Under the pieces are notes generated by a model. It ran no database searches and had not been told where the DNA came from. It worked only from the letters and a program-made list of their open reading frames with translations. The position numbers and the translations under genes are program-made. DNA of 64,000 nucleotides from Epiperipatus broadwayi (taxonomy: Eukaryota > Onychophora > Udeonychophora > Euonychophora > Peripatidae): NCBI GenBank assembly GCA_028023455.1, contig JAQFVV010000017.1, forward strand, positions 1,362,501 to 1,426,500. Direction: 5' to 3'. Each line of letters starts with the position of its first letter. The stretch's first letter is position 1. This document shows, piece by piece, positions 1 through 10,910 of this stretch.

Positions 1-2009
1 TTTAATATCATTCTTAACTACATCTAACTAATACCAATACTAATAAAATAATAACATTACTCTTCAATCTATAATTTACTCTCATATCTTTTCTACTTGT
101 AATATTATTCATGTATAATTACATAATAATAACGTAATGTACTCTTCTATTATCCATATGACATCTTAAACAAACATATATAGTATGATATTATAATCTG
201 AGAATATGTGGCAATCATTACTAATATAATTCAGTGTAAATAGTCTGTGGTTATTCTATGACCATCATAATGATATAATACATGAAACTTCTTAAATAAA
301 ACATCCGTAAACATTATAACTCTTAACTAATAACTTTATTTATGCTATGCAAATATTATGTCTTAATTATAATTATCTGTGATTATGTAATTGTGATGTG
401 AAGAAATTGAGTCAACACCAAGACTTATAAAACAAGTTTAACAATTTTATTAACAAATTTAACAATAAAATTATTTACATTATTTACAATCTTAAGGAAT
501 TCTGTTTATTCACACTTATGTACTTTTCCAACACAAATTAAATGAATTAAAATATAGGCTACAGAACATTCTTCTTAAAAATATCTCTTGTTTTCAAAAA
601 TATTATTATAGGATCTTTATTACATTTATTAAATTTTATTAAGTCAATATGTTCTAAAAATATAAGATAATTATTTCAATATGGAATTATGCTTGTTATT
701 TAGTCTTTTATGAACAAAAATAATTTTATTATTCCGGATAGTCATTTTTCAATAAATAATGGTGTGAGTGACCTTTATTAATAGCATAACAATTAAACTA
801 AACTGCTTACTAATCATTACTTTAAATTTCAAATATAATGTATGTATTGGTGTGTTATCATAAAATCACTTTCACAAAACCTATGATTACTTATATTCAT
901 TAAACACGATTTAGTTTGGTACCTTTACTTGTAAAGAAAAATATGCATTATAAGTATGTCTTTGAAAAATATTTAATAATTAAATAATATCTTTATAAAC
1001 CCCCTTTTGACTATCAATTATTTATTTTTATTAAAAAAAAATATCATTTTTAAATATGAAAAGTTTTATGATTCTTTCACTGATAAAATCATGTTCTTAT
1101 AATCTTTACATTTATTTTTACTTTAAATAATATAACTTATCTTATCCACTTCAATAACAATTCTGTATTTCCAAACTTATTCATTATTTCATATTTTAAA
1201 TACCAGCCTTTACGATGTAATCCAAGAAAATTTTAATAATAAATAAACAAGTAGGTATATATAACAAACTATAACTTTAACTTAATAACATCTTTATCAA
1301 CTAATCATTATGGTTACAGTGTATAAGAAATGAGATATGACTTATTTTTCTAATAACCTCCACTACTAAATATAATGTCCAGGCCATTTATTAAGCACTA
1401 TGGCACATTAAACTTTAACACACAGAAAACAAACACTGCCATGAATATATACAAGCTATAGGGCTAAGTTATCTATACTTGCATAATCATCACTATTGTC
1501 TACCCTTATTCCCATATAAATAAATCCTACATAAAATATTATCTTGGTCTCATTTAACCTAATACTAAGATATTATCATTAGAGATCTATCACTTTACAT
1601 CGCTAAACTCATTCCCACATTTCTATAACAACAAATAAATTCATGTTTTAAAATAACAATCTAACTGACTAATAAGACAAGATTATTTCATCCTTTGGTA
1701 ACTCTCAAACTTAAGTATAAACAATCAGCATCATTGTCATATTTTAATACCTTAATCACTTAAAATAAACATTAAGTTCAGTTATGAATCATATACTTAT
1801 ATTTCCCTTATGTTTAAATACCCTTATGATATCAATAAAAGTATGCATATTCTTTAAAATGACTAAACAAATGATAAACTATGTGTAGATATCATGTTTT
1901 ATATATGTCCCCATATGTTCACACAAAATAATAAAATACATTATAAAATCATCAACGTTTTTACATTATTACCATAAATGTAAATATATCAAATTTAAGC
2001 ATAAACAGA
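1..2009. other. AT-rich non-coding stretch
   Basis: I see no open frame with coding character, no splice-bordered exon and no recognisable repeat terminus here. Base composition is very AT-rich with short homopolymer runs, as expected of intron or intergenic DNA. Confidence 0.6.
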
Positions 2010-2274
2010 TAATATTATAATAACTTGAAAGCTAAACACCTTCAAACAGATATGCTTTAAACATGCTTATGTGATAGCCAATCAGATGGAATAATGACAT
2101 CACATGGGACTCTAAATTCTAAAACACAAGCCATCTTTTTCTAATAGTTCTGGCTTGCGTTTTAAAATTTAGAGTCCCATGTGATGTCATTATTCCATCT
2201 GATTGGCTGTCACATAAGCATGTTTAAAGCGTATCTGTTTGAAGGTGTTTAGCTTTCACGTTATTATATTATTA
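2010..2274. repeat. Short fold-back element (MITE-like)
   Basis: Two near-perfect inverted arms of about 110-120 bp (roughly 2010-2131 and 2152-2274) flank a short loop around 2132-2151. The arms contain the motif GATGTCATTATTCCATCTGA and its complement. No coding capacity. The high arm identity suggests a fairly recent fold-back or MITE insertion. No target duplication could be assigned because the outermost AT-rich bases also belong to the palindrome. Confidence 0.8.
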
Positions 2275-2823
2275 CCATAAGTAATCTCTGCTGGTAATTA
2301 CTTAGTTGATGTCTTCGGGATCACGAACTAAATAAACCATTTTAATTATCATTTATTCCACATTATCACACTTTTAAAAATATATTAAGTTTTGTTTTAA
2401 AATTATTAAGAGTTTTTTTTTACAATAACAATTAAATCAATATGTTAGTAAATAATTTAATGTTCTATGTTCCTACTCTATCTCTATACTGTGAATAAGC
2501 ATTAATATTAATTTTTTAGTAAAAAAAAATAATTTAAAATTATATTTACAACAGTTTCATTAAAACTTCTTGAGATGAAATGTTCTTTTTTTCCTCGATA
2601 AAAAGTTCACTAAAGGAAGTGTCTTCTCCTGGTACAATATTGTTAATCACACTTTTGATGCCAAAACTACGCATGCTCTGATATTTCATGTTGCAACACA
2701 AAAAATTCAAGATGACTGTTCAAGCTAAATATGGTAAGTTTACCTTTTACTTGACAATATCCGGATTGATGTAATTAATTATTCTTTATCTCCAAAATTT
2801 TAAATAATTCATGCATTCCATTG

Positions 2824-3018
2824 CTATGTAAATATAGTATTAAAAATACTATTGATATTTTTCGTTAAAACCTTTTCCAAATTCTTGTAACTTTTATCCA
2901 TATTTCCCAATGTTCTATGTTCTCTGATATGACAAATAAAATTGCCAGCGTTCGCCGATGATTTAAAATATTTTCCACAAATAAGTTTCAGAAAACCTTT
3001 TGTATGTCCAGCATACAC
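2824..3018 (-). pseudogene. Possible BED-type zinc-finger remnant
   Basis: The minus-strand frame of about 64 residues contains LICGKYFKSS...CHIREH, resembling the C-x-K-x-F-K-S-S...H-x-x-x-H part of BED fingers in hAT transposases and ZBED proteins. Only one cysteine of the expected pair is visible and no partner exon or transposase body is recognised. It could be a chance frame. Low confidence. Confidence 0.3.
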
Positions 3019-3022
3019 TAAT

Positions 3023-3138
3023 TATCTTTTTTAAAGATTTTCAAAGATGATATAAATCATAGTGCTAATAATCTTAACTTTATCTTTTTTAAAGATTTTC
3101 AAAGATTATATAAATCATATTGCTAATAATCTTAACTT
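3023..3138. repeat. Two-copy 58 bp tandem duplication
   Basis: The segment starting TATCTTTTTTAAAGATTTTC at 3023 recurs at 3081 with a few substitutions, giving two adjacent 58 bp copies. A local duplication with no evident function. Confidence 0.85.
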
Positions 3139-3139
3139 T

Positions 3140-4641
3140 ATAGCTTTTTTTAAAAAATCCCAGTTTTAAAACTGATTTTCAATATTTCTTCAGAAAGAAA
3201 TATCTTAGCGTCTTAAAATAATTGTTTTTGTTATGCTAAAAGTTTTTTTTAAAAAAAACTTTACTATTTTATTTTAATTGAGCTTTTTGAATAAAAGCTT
3301 TTCATATTCTTCTATTCTCCATTTCTATCGAAATTTCTGAAATCTCTGTGAAGTCCAATTTGTGAAATTCAATTATAAATTAACATGACAGATTAACACA
3401 GGCAAAATTATGTGCCTAGTATAAAAATAATAATTGAATATTTCCATCAATAAATTTAAATTCAGTGATGATTTCTCCATGTTTAAGTTAATGATAAATT
3501 AGATGAAATAGATTAGCAAGTAAGGAATTACTTATTTTTTAGCCTTGCATCTCCATATCATGATCTTATAACAATAAGTTACTGTACTTTTAGAATTTTA
3601 AAACAAATAAAATTGACTATTATTCTACCAATTAATTTATCGAAGTTGTGGTAACAATAACAATGATATAACAGTAAAAAAGTATAATAGTATAATAGGA
3701 CAATAGTGACCTGGAAATTTTCTGCATACCTGTTTTATACCTGCCCAAACTACACATTTTCATTCGTCAATTTCAACAATGCTTACTTCCAACCCTGGGA
3801 AACAAACACCAGATTAAAGTTAAAACTAATAATAATTTATTAAATATTTATTTTTATTATATTATTCAATTCTTAATTAATTTTCATATTTTATTTACAC
3901 TTAATAAATACTTTAAAATAACTTTTAAAAATCACCCTACAATATTTATTACCATTCCTACCCTTATTTTAAACAAAACGTATTTATTTTCAACACAAAA
4001 TACAAATCTGATTTTATCTATTATATTTATTTTAAAAACCTAACCTAATATTTATAACAGATAATATTATTTTATTCTCAAGCACAGGTGTGAATATTAC
4101 ATGTCACGTGATTTATAAAAATAAATGAGATGCTAATAATTTAAATGAAACTAAAATAAATAATTTAATTTATAAAATATTACATAATAAGAATATTATA
4201 GCAAATTCTAAATAATTATTCCAATATTATAAAATCAACCATGCACTTTTCTTTCTACATTATTACTTTTAATTAAATGATTTTAAATTATAACTATTAA
4301 ATACAATTCTCATTGTTAAATAATCTATTTGTTTAACTTTAAATTACTACTTTTAAAATTTACTTTAATCATTTATTTATGACTTATTAAATCAGTATTT
4401 CCTATGGCCAGTTCTCCCAACCATACAATCTTATAATGATTTTTAGTTAACTGTTTTCTTCCAAATACTAACATAATATTATACATCAATTATTTTAATT
4501 GCCCTAACTAGATTATTACAAGATCATTAACACATAGCATACATCATTCCCTTACTTAACTTTGAAATTTAAAATTTTCCAGTAAATTGATAGAAATAAT
4601 CCATTCTAACCTAAACAAATGGGTACAATATATATATATAT
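3140..4641. other. AT-rich non-coding stretch
   Basis: No gene, repeat terminus or RNA structure recognised between the 58 bp tandem repeat and the long palindrome at 4642. Confidence 0.55.
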
Positions 4642-5606
4642 TGTATCTATATTGATATAGGCACATATAATTTTATCTAAAATTATATTATTAAAATAAT
4701 TGTTCATAAAAGCAAACATAAAATTAAACATTGAAGAGTTTATTGCAGTTTGTTTTAGAAAAAAGATAAGAATTAAATAGTTTTCTAGCGTTAATTTTTG
4801 AAAGCGACAATTAATTAATCAAAAGGGGGGAGTGGGAGTCTTGGTTTGAGAAATAAAACTAAGGGTTATAAAAGGAAGTAAAGAGTTTTTATTAGTATTC
4901 GTAAAAATATAATTTAAAAAGTTAAAACATACAAATCTCTTTTCATTCAAGTTTAATTAAAGAAAGAAATAATGTTAAAACTAAATGGTAAATTGTATTA
5001 AAAATATATGTGCATATATATGTGCGATTTGTAAATAAATAAAAATGTATGCGAAATAAAAGAAGATTATCATTAAAAACACGGCAAAGATCTGTTGTCG
5101 AATTCCAGTGATAATCATTTGATAAACGTGTTGTTTTATTTTATTAATAACCATTGCCGTGTTTTTAATGCTAATCTTCTTTTATTTCGCATACATTTTT
5201 ATTTATTTACAAATCGCACATATATACGCACATATATTTTTAATACAATTTACCATTTAGTTTTAACATTATTTTTTTCTTTAATTAAACTTGAATGAAA
5301 AGAGATTTGTACGTTTCAACTTTTTAAATTATATTTTTACGAATACTAATAAAAACTCTTTACTTCCTTTTATAACCCTTAGTTTCATTTCTCAAACCAA
5401 GACTCCCCCTCCCCCCTTTTGATTAATTAATTGTAGCTTTTTTTATTTCAAAAATTAACGCTAAAAAACTATTTAATTCTTATCTTTTTTCTAAAACAAA
5501 CTGCAATAAACTCTTCAACGTTTAATTTTATGTTTTCTTTTATGAACGATTATTTTAATAATATAATTTTAGATAAAATTATATGTGCCTATATCAATAT
5601 AGGTAC
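4642..5606. repeat. Long inverted repeat, ~450 bp arms
   Basis: Left arm about 4642-5087 and right arm about 5154-5606 are highly similar reverse complements, separated by a ~65 bp spacer around 5088-5153. Matching landmarks include ACGGCAA near 5081 against TTGCCGT near 5154, and GCACATATAATTTTATC near 4661 against its complement near 5575. Frames seen inside are incidental. It has the form of a fold-back element or MITE; no transposase is present. The right end abuts the hammerhead SINE at about 5626. Confidence 0.85.
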
Positions 5607-5625
5607 ATTACATATATATATATAT

Positions 5626-5790
5626 ATATGGGAGATGATAATCTGGACCAACTGATGAGTGCTGGTTCAGCATGAAATATGTATATTGGTGATTATTTAT
5701 CTTTTCTACATGTGTGTGCCCATGTGTATCAGTAGTATGAGATAGTGTGGATAGTTGAAGGTTGCTTGAAAGTCTGAGTTCAAATCCCCT
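5626..5790 (+). mobile_element. Family 1 hammerhead SINE, 5'-truncated copy
   Basis: One of about ten copies of a SINE-like repeat in this window. In the sense orientation it has a body (missing here), then TGGGAGATGATAATC, a hammerhead domain, a spacer with CATGTGTGTG, and a tRNA-like 3' part with a B-box-like GAGTTCAAATCC at about 5776-5787 and a weak A-box-like stretch near 5731. The tRNA-like part lies downstream of the ribozyme, opposite to the head-first layout of ordinary SINEs. Related copies lie near 11.6, 22.1, 22.5, 26.3, 31.2, 31.7, 40.1, 43.6 and 60.3 kb. Confidence 0.8.
5637..5697 (+). ncRNA. Type I hammerhead ribozyme (family 1, intact)
   Basis: Core CUGAUGA is at 5652-5658 and GAAA at 5674-5677. 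Stem II pairs UGCUG (5660-5664) with CAGCA (5668-5672) across a GUU loop, plus a G-U closing wobble. Stem III is minimal: A5677-U5684, U5678-A5683 and possibly A5679-U5682. The cleavage triplet would be AUA with cutting after A5685, allowed by the NUH rule. Inner stem I pairs ACCAA (5647-5651) with UUGGU (5686-5690). After a UGG bulge, outer stem I pairs AUAAUC (5638-5643) with GAUUAU (5691-5696). All conserved core positions are present; cleavage is inferred, not shown. Confidence 0.8.
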
Positions 5791-5899
5791 ATATTTACAA
5801 ATCAAAGTAAGAAAATAAAACAAATGATAAATGCTACAAAGATTGAAATAATATTTAATGGATTTCCTTAGAAAAAGAAATGACCATGAATTAGAAGAT

Positions 5900-6430
5900 A
5901 ACACTACAAATATATCTTGGTCAGATTATTAATGTAAATGGAAACATAATAAAATTGATTATAGAATTAAACTTAGATGGAATGATTTTTTTTAGAAATA
6001 ACACTGAGACATGAATAGTAACAGAAGAGCAATTCAGAAACTTCAGAGTTCTCAATGAAGTAGGGAGAGGTATATATTAGGTGTATCAAGAAAAGAATAA
6101 AAAATATGTTGATGAGTCCACAAGAAGTTATCATTGGTGTCATTAAAACAACTAAGAGATTAAAATTTTTAATTGCATCACAATAGATTGTAAAAGACCT
6201 GGAAAGAGACCACATGTGAGATGGATGGATGAAAAAAAAACTTTGCTGGAGTGTAGTAGATAAGAGAGGCTATAGATTGAAACAAAGTGGATTGTTGAAG
6301 AATACATCATTCTGAAGTGATCAGTAATGGGTGAAAACGATGATGACAAGGTGACCAAAAGTACTTTTTGATATTTTAATAATGTAGTACTTATTTTCAT
6401 CAACGAAAAATATGTGGTAACAGTAATGAC
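5900..6430 (+). pseudogene. RTE-like LINE reverse transcriptase remnant
   Basis: Plus-strand translation in shifting frames gives segments typical of the C-terminal end of RTE-clade reverse transcriptases: ILGQIINVNGNI (the Y-L-G-Q-x-I motif), NLDGMIFFRNNT, ETWIVTEEQFRNFRVLNEV, and KRPGKRPHVRWMDE (the G-x-R-P-x-x-R-W-x-D motif). Stops and frameshifts interrupt it, so it is dead. The end near 6340 has GATGATGAC repeats, as often seen at RTE 3' ends. The 5' part of the element is missing. Confidence 0.7.
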
Positions 6431-6689
6431 CAAAGCTACTCACTGATCTATCTACACATTGATTGTCTTTTGCCCATCTTTATAATAAAAATGAAAAAAT
6501 TTGAAAAACATTACTTATATATATATGGTTTTATAATATTGTTTTTGAGAGATTCCATGCATTAAAAATAAAATAAGTTAAATAGCTATTATTTCAGTAC
6601 AATAACAAGTATTTTCTCCTGAAAATAATATTATGATATCATCATTTATCATGAGATTATTAAAATTAATATATATATATAAATTAATA

Positions 6690-6960
6690 ATATTATTTCC
6701 AGAGCTTTTGTGTAATAAAAATATAATAGCTAAATAGCTGATGTTTCAGTAAAATAACAAGTACTTCTCATAGCTTCTCAACCAATAGAATTTGAGAATG
6801 AGAAAATAAGAAAGAAAAAAATAATGATTTTAAATCTCACCACACACATGATTATGATTTGAGAAAATGATCTGAGGAAAGTACTTGTTATTGTACTAAA
6901 ATGTCAGCTATTTAGTATTATATTTTTATTACACAGAAGCTCCCAGAAATAATAGTATGA
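6690..6960. repeat. Degenerate inverted repeat
   Basis: Arms around 6690-6780 and 6875-6960 are imperfect reverse complements (ATAACAAGTACTT against AAGTACTTGTTAT, and TAGCTAAATAGCTGA against TCAGCTATTTAGTA). An older relative of the left arm lies at about 6575-6640. No coding content; probably a decayed fold-back element. Confidence 0.65.
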
Positions 6961-6979
6961 ATTCATCTTTTATCCATGA

Positions 6980-7613
6980 AAATGTTAGAAATAATATATA
7001 TATCATAAACATATATATATATATATGCATGAAAGTGAATACATTTTTAAAAAAAATTAAAAATAATAAATTCAAGTTATTGTGAATTTTCTTTTGTTGG
7101 CAACATAGGTAAGCTTTTGGAAATTATATTGGATAATTAGATAATTAGTTATAATCATAGTTGTTCATTGGTGGTGGTCTGTACTAGCACTCATCAATAC
7201 ATTAATAATTATTGTGGCACCTCAAAATTAGAGTTTTAAACACATAATAGTGATTATGCCATCCTGGCATGTGTTATTACATTTGTAAATATATGTATTT
7301 TGGAGAACATGTATATAAAACAAAACAACAGCAATTTAAAGAGCCAAATACATATAATATTAATATCATTTATGTTCTTGCTTTTATGGTTTTGATCGTT
7401 CTACCAACCTTCTTCAGAATTTCTATTTCTATTTTCAAATCTTAATAGTCAATAGTGGATTGTAAAAAACATTGTAAAAAGTAATAAAGAACATAAATGA
7501 TATTAATATTAATTTAATGTGTATGATTATTGATGTGTTAGTATCTTGGTAGCAGCAGAAATCATATGGAAATGATGAGAAGCTACATCTTAAAGTGGTT
7601 ATTTTTTACTCAC
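6980..7613. other. Intronic AT-rich DNA with a small inverted repeat
   Basis: Downstream intron of the minus-strand coiled-coil gene. It includes a short inverted pair, ATTAATATCATTTATGTTCT near 7360 and its complement near 7490. No exon recognised. Confidence 0.5.
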
Positions 7614-7800
7614 CTCAGTATTAATCACTTCAAATTGATTTTCAAGAAATGTTATTTTGTCTTTGGCCTTTTCAAATTGAATTTCCAGAAGCTTCATTTT
7701 TTTAGCAAGAGAATCATTCTCTTTGGTAAGTTGCATTACCTTTTCAAACTCCACTTTTTTGTCCTCATTTTTATGTTTGAACTGTAGCTGAAGATATATT
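7614..7800 (-). CDS. Coiled-coil protein gene, internal exon (most downstream seen)
   Basis: A 187 bp minus-strand exon. The acceptor CTCTTTTTAG lies just above 7800 and a strong donor GAG|GTGAGTAAA follows 7614. The first base completes the split codon AA|A from the exon at 8090-7869, then 62 codons are open and the exon ends in phase 0. The translation starts IYLQLQFKHKNEDKK and continues with VMQLTKENDSLAKKMKLLE and FEKAKDKITFLENQ, rich in K, E, Q and L with heptad spacing. That implies a long alpha-helical coiled coil. I could not assign a named family; coiled-coil similarity (for example to SYCP1-type or centrosomal proteins) is too generic. The gene continues below 7614, outside what I can identify. 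Confidence 0.85.
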
Positions 7801-7868
7801 CTAAAAAGAGAAAATCATTAAGTAAGGTAATTTCAAATTTGTTTAATGTAGTAAAAAAAAACCAGTAC

Positions 7869-8090
7869 TTCTCAGTTTGAAGATTTAGCTCATATTCTCT
7901 GCTTTCTTGCAACTGTTTTATTAATTGGCCACATTCTTCTTCTTTTTTCTGTATCCAGTTATGACATCCTTTCACTTCATTTTCAAATTCTTGTAATTCA
8001 ATTTCCTTTTTGTTTGTGGAAATTTCATCAAGATGGGAATCCAATGTCCTCTGATGCTCTGCTAACATGTTTAAAGATGAAACCAATTTT
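7869..8090 (-). CDS. Coiled-coil protein gene, internal exon
   Basis: A 222 bp minus-strand exon with acceptor GTCATTTGTTTTAG before 8090 and donor GAGAA|GTACTG after 7869. The first base completes a split codon (AG|A, Arg) from exon 12971-12898; 73 codons follow and two bases (AA) pass to the next exon. It encodes KLVSSLNMLAEHQRTLDSHL, then KKEIELQEFENEVKGCHNW, QKKEEECGQLIKQLQ and ESREYELNLQTE. These are charged helical repeats, a predicted coiled coil with no membrane segment or catalytic motif. A start codon inside this exon is not needed, because the frame is open to the acceptor and joins the upstream exon in phase. Confidence 0.87.
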
Positions 8091-8244
8091 CTAAAACAAA
8101 TGACAAAAACAATAAATTATTTGATATACTTTAATAAAGTAAAAAGAAAATCATGTAGAAATAAGCAGCTTTATTATTTTAAAATTCTATCAAAAATGAC
8201 CATTAATGTACTCATAAAAAAATGTAATTCTAAATACTAAAACC

Positions 8245-8905
8245 TGTAAAAAGCTTAAGATCAGATTTTCAAGCCAATTCACATGCACTTTATGAATCTT
8301 AATAATAAATGAATACTTTCACTTCCAACACAAGATAAAGTCTTTACAAAAGAATAGAATGAATCCACCTATTCTTTTAACCCAAACACTTAAGTATGGG
8401 CAAATCTTAAGCACTGAAAATGAAAGTGTGGAGATAAACCAATCACTTTAAATTACTTTTTACTATATCTGAATGAATGACACCAGTGAAATTTTCTAGA
8501 ATTTACAATATATCACTCTTAAATGAAACTAAATATATGTAAATGAGATATTTATTTTATATAGTGTGATGTATATGGATTATAATAAACTAAAGTTCAG
8601 CATTTCAAGCTAATGCACATGTGCTTTATGAATCTTAATAATAAATTTTAGAAAATTTTGTAGGCATCATTTATTCAGATATAGTAAAAAGTAATTTCAA
8701 GTGATTGGTTTATCTTCACGCTTTCATTTCCAGTGTTTAAGATTTGCCCATACTTAAGCATTTGGGTTGAAAGAATAGGTGGATTCATTCTATTCTTTCG
8801 CAAAGACTTTATTTTGGGTTGGAAGTGAAAATATTTATTTATTATTAAGATTCATAAAGCACATGTGAATTAGCCTCGAAAGCTGATCTTTAGTTTATTA
8901 CAATT
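8245..8905. repeat. Long inverted repeat, ~260 bp arms
   Basis: Arms about 8245-8520 and 8650-8905 are reverse complements. Both contain a CCACCTATTCTTT-type segment and GCCCATACTTAAG. A third partial copy of the outer arm (TTTATGAATCTTAATAATAAAT) sits at 8625-8647, suggesting one arm was itself rearranged. Intronic; no protein. Confidence 0.8.
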
Positions 8906-8999
8906 CATAAACACTGTGCTATATAAAATAAATGTCTCTTAAAACCTGTAAAGTTTTGATATTGTAATGAAAAGTAAATGTTACGACATTTCACATCAA

Positions 9000-9625
9000 C
9001 AGAGTTTAAAATTATGAAAATAAAGATTTATTAATCACTTTCAATACAACCAGGTGTCATAATCATAGCAGAATGAAGCAAATTGGGAATTTGTATTTCA
9101 TAAATAAGATCGAATTTAAATATTAAAGGGATCAAAATGAATATATGCAGAGGATATTTGCATGCTAATGGGGAAGGATGGGCTACAACCATCATTTTCT
9201 AGAATGAGGAGTGTGACCCCTTTTTATTAATAGCATTGGTATTTTTGGCAATTGATACTTTTCCTTGACCATGTCTGGCCATAGTTTTGATCTCTCCATT
9301 GTCAATATTTTGTGTTCAGAGAGCAATGATAGAAAGAGAAAGGTTAAGGAATCTTTATTAATCACCAAAGATACAAACACCATTAATAAAAAGGAGTCTA
9401 GCACCTCTCTTTCTAAAAAATGGTGTTTGTAGCCCCTCCTCCTCATTAGCATGCAAATATTCCCTGCAGATATTCATTCCGATTCCTTTAATATTTAAAT
9501 TCCAATGTTATTATGGAATACAATTCCTTATCCTCTTCACTCTGCAATTATTAAGATACCTGGTTGTATCAAAAATTTAGCATGAATAAATCTTTATTTT
9601 CATAATTTTAATCTGTGTTGTCATT
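9000..9625. repeat. Long inverted repeat, ~220 bp arms
   Basis: Arms about 9000-9215 and 9385-9625 are reverse complements (AAAATTATGAAAATAAAGAT against ATCTTTATTTTCATAATTTT; TTGCATGCTAATG against CATTAGCATGCAA). The spacer holds a second smaller pair (TTTTTATTAATAGCATTGGT against a diverged complement near 9383). Immediately adjacent to the 8245-8905 palindrome; both lie in the intron between the coiled-coil exons at 12.9 and 8.09 kb. Confidence 0.8.
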
Positions 9626-9878
9626 AAATACATCATAAAAAATGTGTTTTCATCTACTTGAAAATATAATTTTATTACTGTCTTTAAAAATATTCATGCT
9701 GTTTTAATGATGTAAATTATTTTAATTATATTTCTCTATTTATATTTGCAGTTTATGACTTAAATTTGCATTTTCCTTATAAACTCAATGTTATTTGTAG
9801 ATACACTTCAAATTCAGGCGATATATTAATGACATATTTAAATTTCTTCTAAATAATTATCATATGGTACCCCTATAT

Positions 9879-10362
9879 CAGGGGTGGGCAAATAGCAGCC
9901 TGAGGGCCACATGCAGCCAGCTAAGAGTTTTTGTGCGGCCCACCAAGACAATCAGAAAAATCCACCTTAAACTGAGATTTCCTTCCCGTGCACTATCAAA
10001 GATTCATCTCTTATTTTCCACTAGGATGGCCATGTCAATACACATGTGCAGTGTAAATACGATATGCAGTGCTTTCCCCATTGATCTGGTTAATTTCAAT
10101 TTTGTCTTTGCATTAGCAAATATATACATTTTCCAACTTTAGTGAAACCATGAACCCTCTGAAAAAATGTAAAATCGGTGATTAATGCCTTGTGTTTAAT
10201 GAAGAACGGACAAACAAATATTTTTTTGGTAATACAGGGAATAAAGCAGTGTGTTTATTGTGTTGTGAAAAAAAGATGCAGTCCTCCGTTAACCTTCACT
10301 TCCACAAAGTGGCCCTCCACCAACCTCTGTGGCCCCCAAGCCAAAACAATTGCCCACCCCTG
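9879..10362. mobile_element. Non-autonomous hAT transposon with target duplication
   Basis: It begins CAGGGGTGGGCAAA and ends TTGCCCACCCCTG, the classic hAT terminal inverted repeat with CAGG-type ends. It is flanked by 8 bp duplications CCCTATAT (9871-9878) and CCCCATAT (10363-10370) with one mismatch, the length expected for hAT. The 484 bp interior keeps a transposase-derived fragment (next entry). Too short to be autonomous; an internally deleted element. GC content is well above the surroundings. Confidence 0.9.
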
Positions 10363-10375
10363 CCCCATATCATGA
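10178..10375 (+). pseudogene. hAT transposase N-terminal zinc-finger fragment
   Basis: The frame around 10192-10300 reads FNEERTNKYFFGNTGNKAV then CLLCCEKK, matching the start of GTF2IRD2/ZBED5-type hAT transposases: a F-N-x-E-W-x-x-x-Y-F-F motif, then a C-x-x-C zinc-finger half. The second zinc-ligand pair is displaced (LHFHKVALHQP) and the frame then runs into the terminal repeat. The catalytic and dimerisation regions are gone. Confidence 0.65.
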
Positions 10376-10629
10376 TCAAAATCAATTCATTTATTTTCAA
10401 CATCTGGAAATCAATTCAGCATCTTTTAAAGTTTGATATTCTCTTTGCAAACATAAGCAGTGTGAAAGTTTTTTAAAAAAAAATCTGTTTGGTTAATCCT
10501 GTTAGCCACAAGTTCAAAGTATAATTACTCTTTTTGTGAATTCATTTTACTACAGTATACAAAACTTTAATCACTCAACATCACATGATAACTATCTCTC
10601 ATACTAGCACATAATTATTATTAAACAAA

Positions 10630-10910
10630 GCAAAACCCTCCATACAGTAGTGCCATCTTGTGCCAACAAGAACAATCAATGGATGCCAGAAGGCTTGTGC
10701 ATAAAATCCCTATCTAGTGCCCACTCATCCAATATCCCCAGACTAGTTTTTGGCTTGTGGACTCCATCACCGAGGAGCCTTGGATCTGAAAGCACTGCAC
10801 CTAGATCTTAGATAGGGATTTTATACACAAGCCTTCTGGCATCCATTGATTACTCAGGTTGGCACAGGGTGGCACTACTGTATGGAGAGTTTCATCTTGT
10901 TTAATAACAA
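10630..10910. repeat. Family 2 fold-back element
   Basis: A fold-back copy of the repeat marked by CTCCATACAGTAGTGCC (left arm near 10639) and its complement GGCACTACTGTATGGAGAG (right arm near 10871), with ATCAATGGATGCCAGAAGGC and its complement between. The central hammerhead region (minus, near 10735-10785) has a mutated core (GGUGAUGG), so this copy should be inactive. Confidence 0.8.

Noticed and set aside
7614-8090. Assigning the coiled-coil exons to SYCP1 or another named coiled-coil gene
   Set aside because: Similarity is only in low-complexity heptad composition; no diagnostic motif allows a name.
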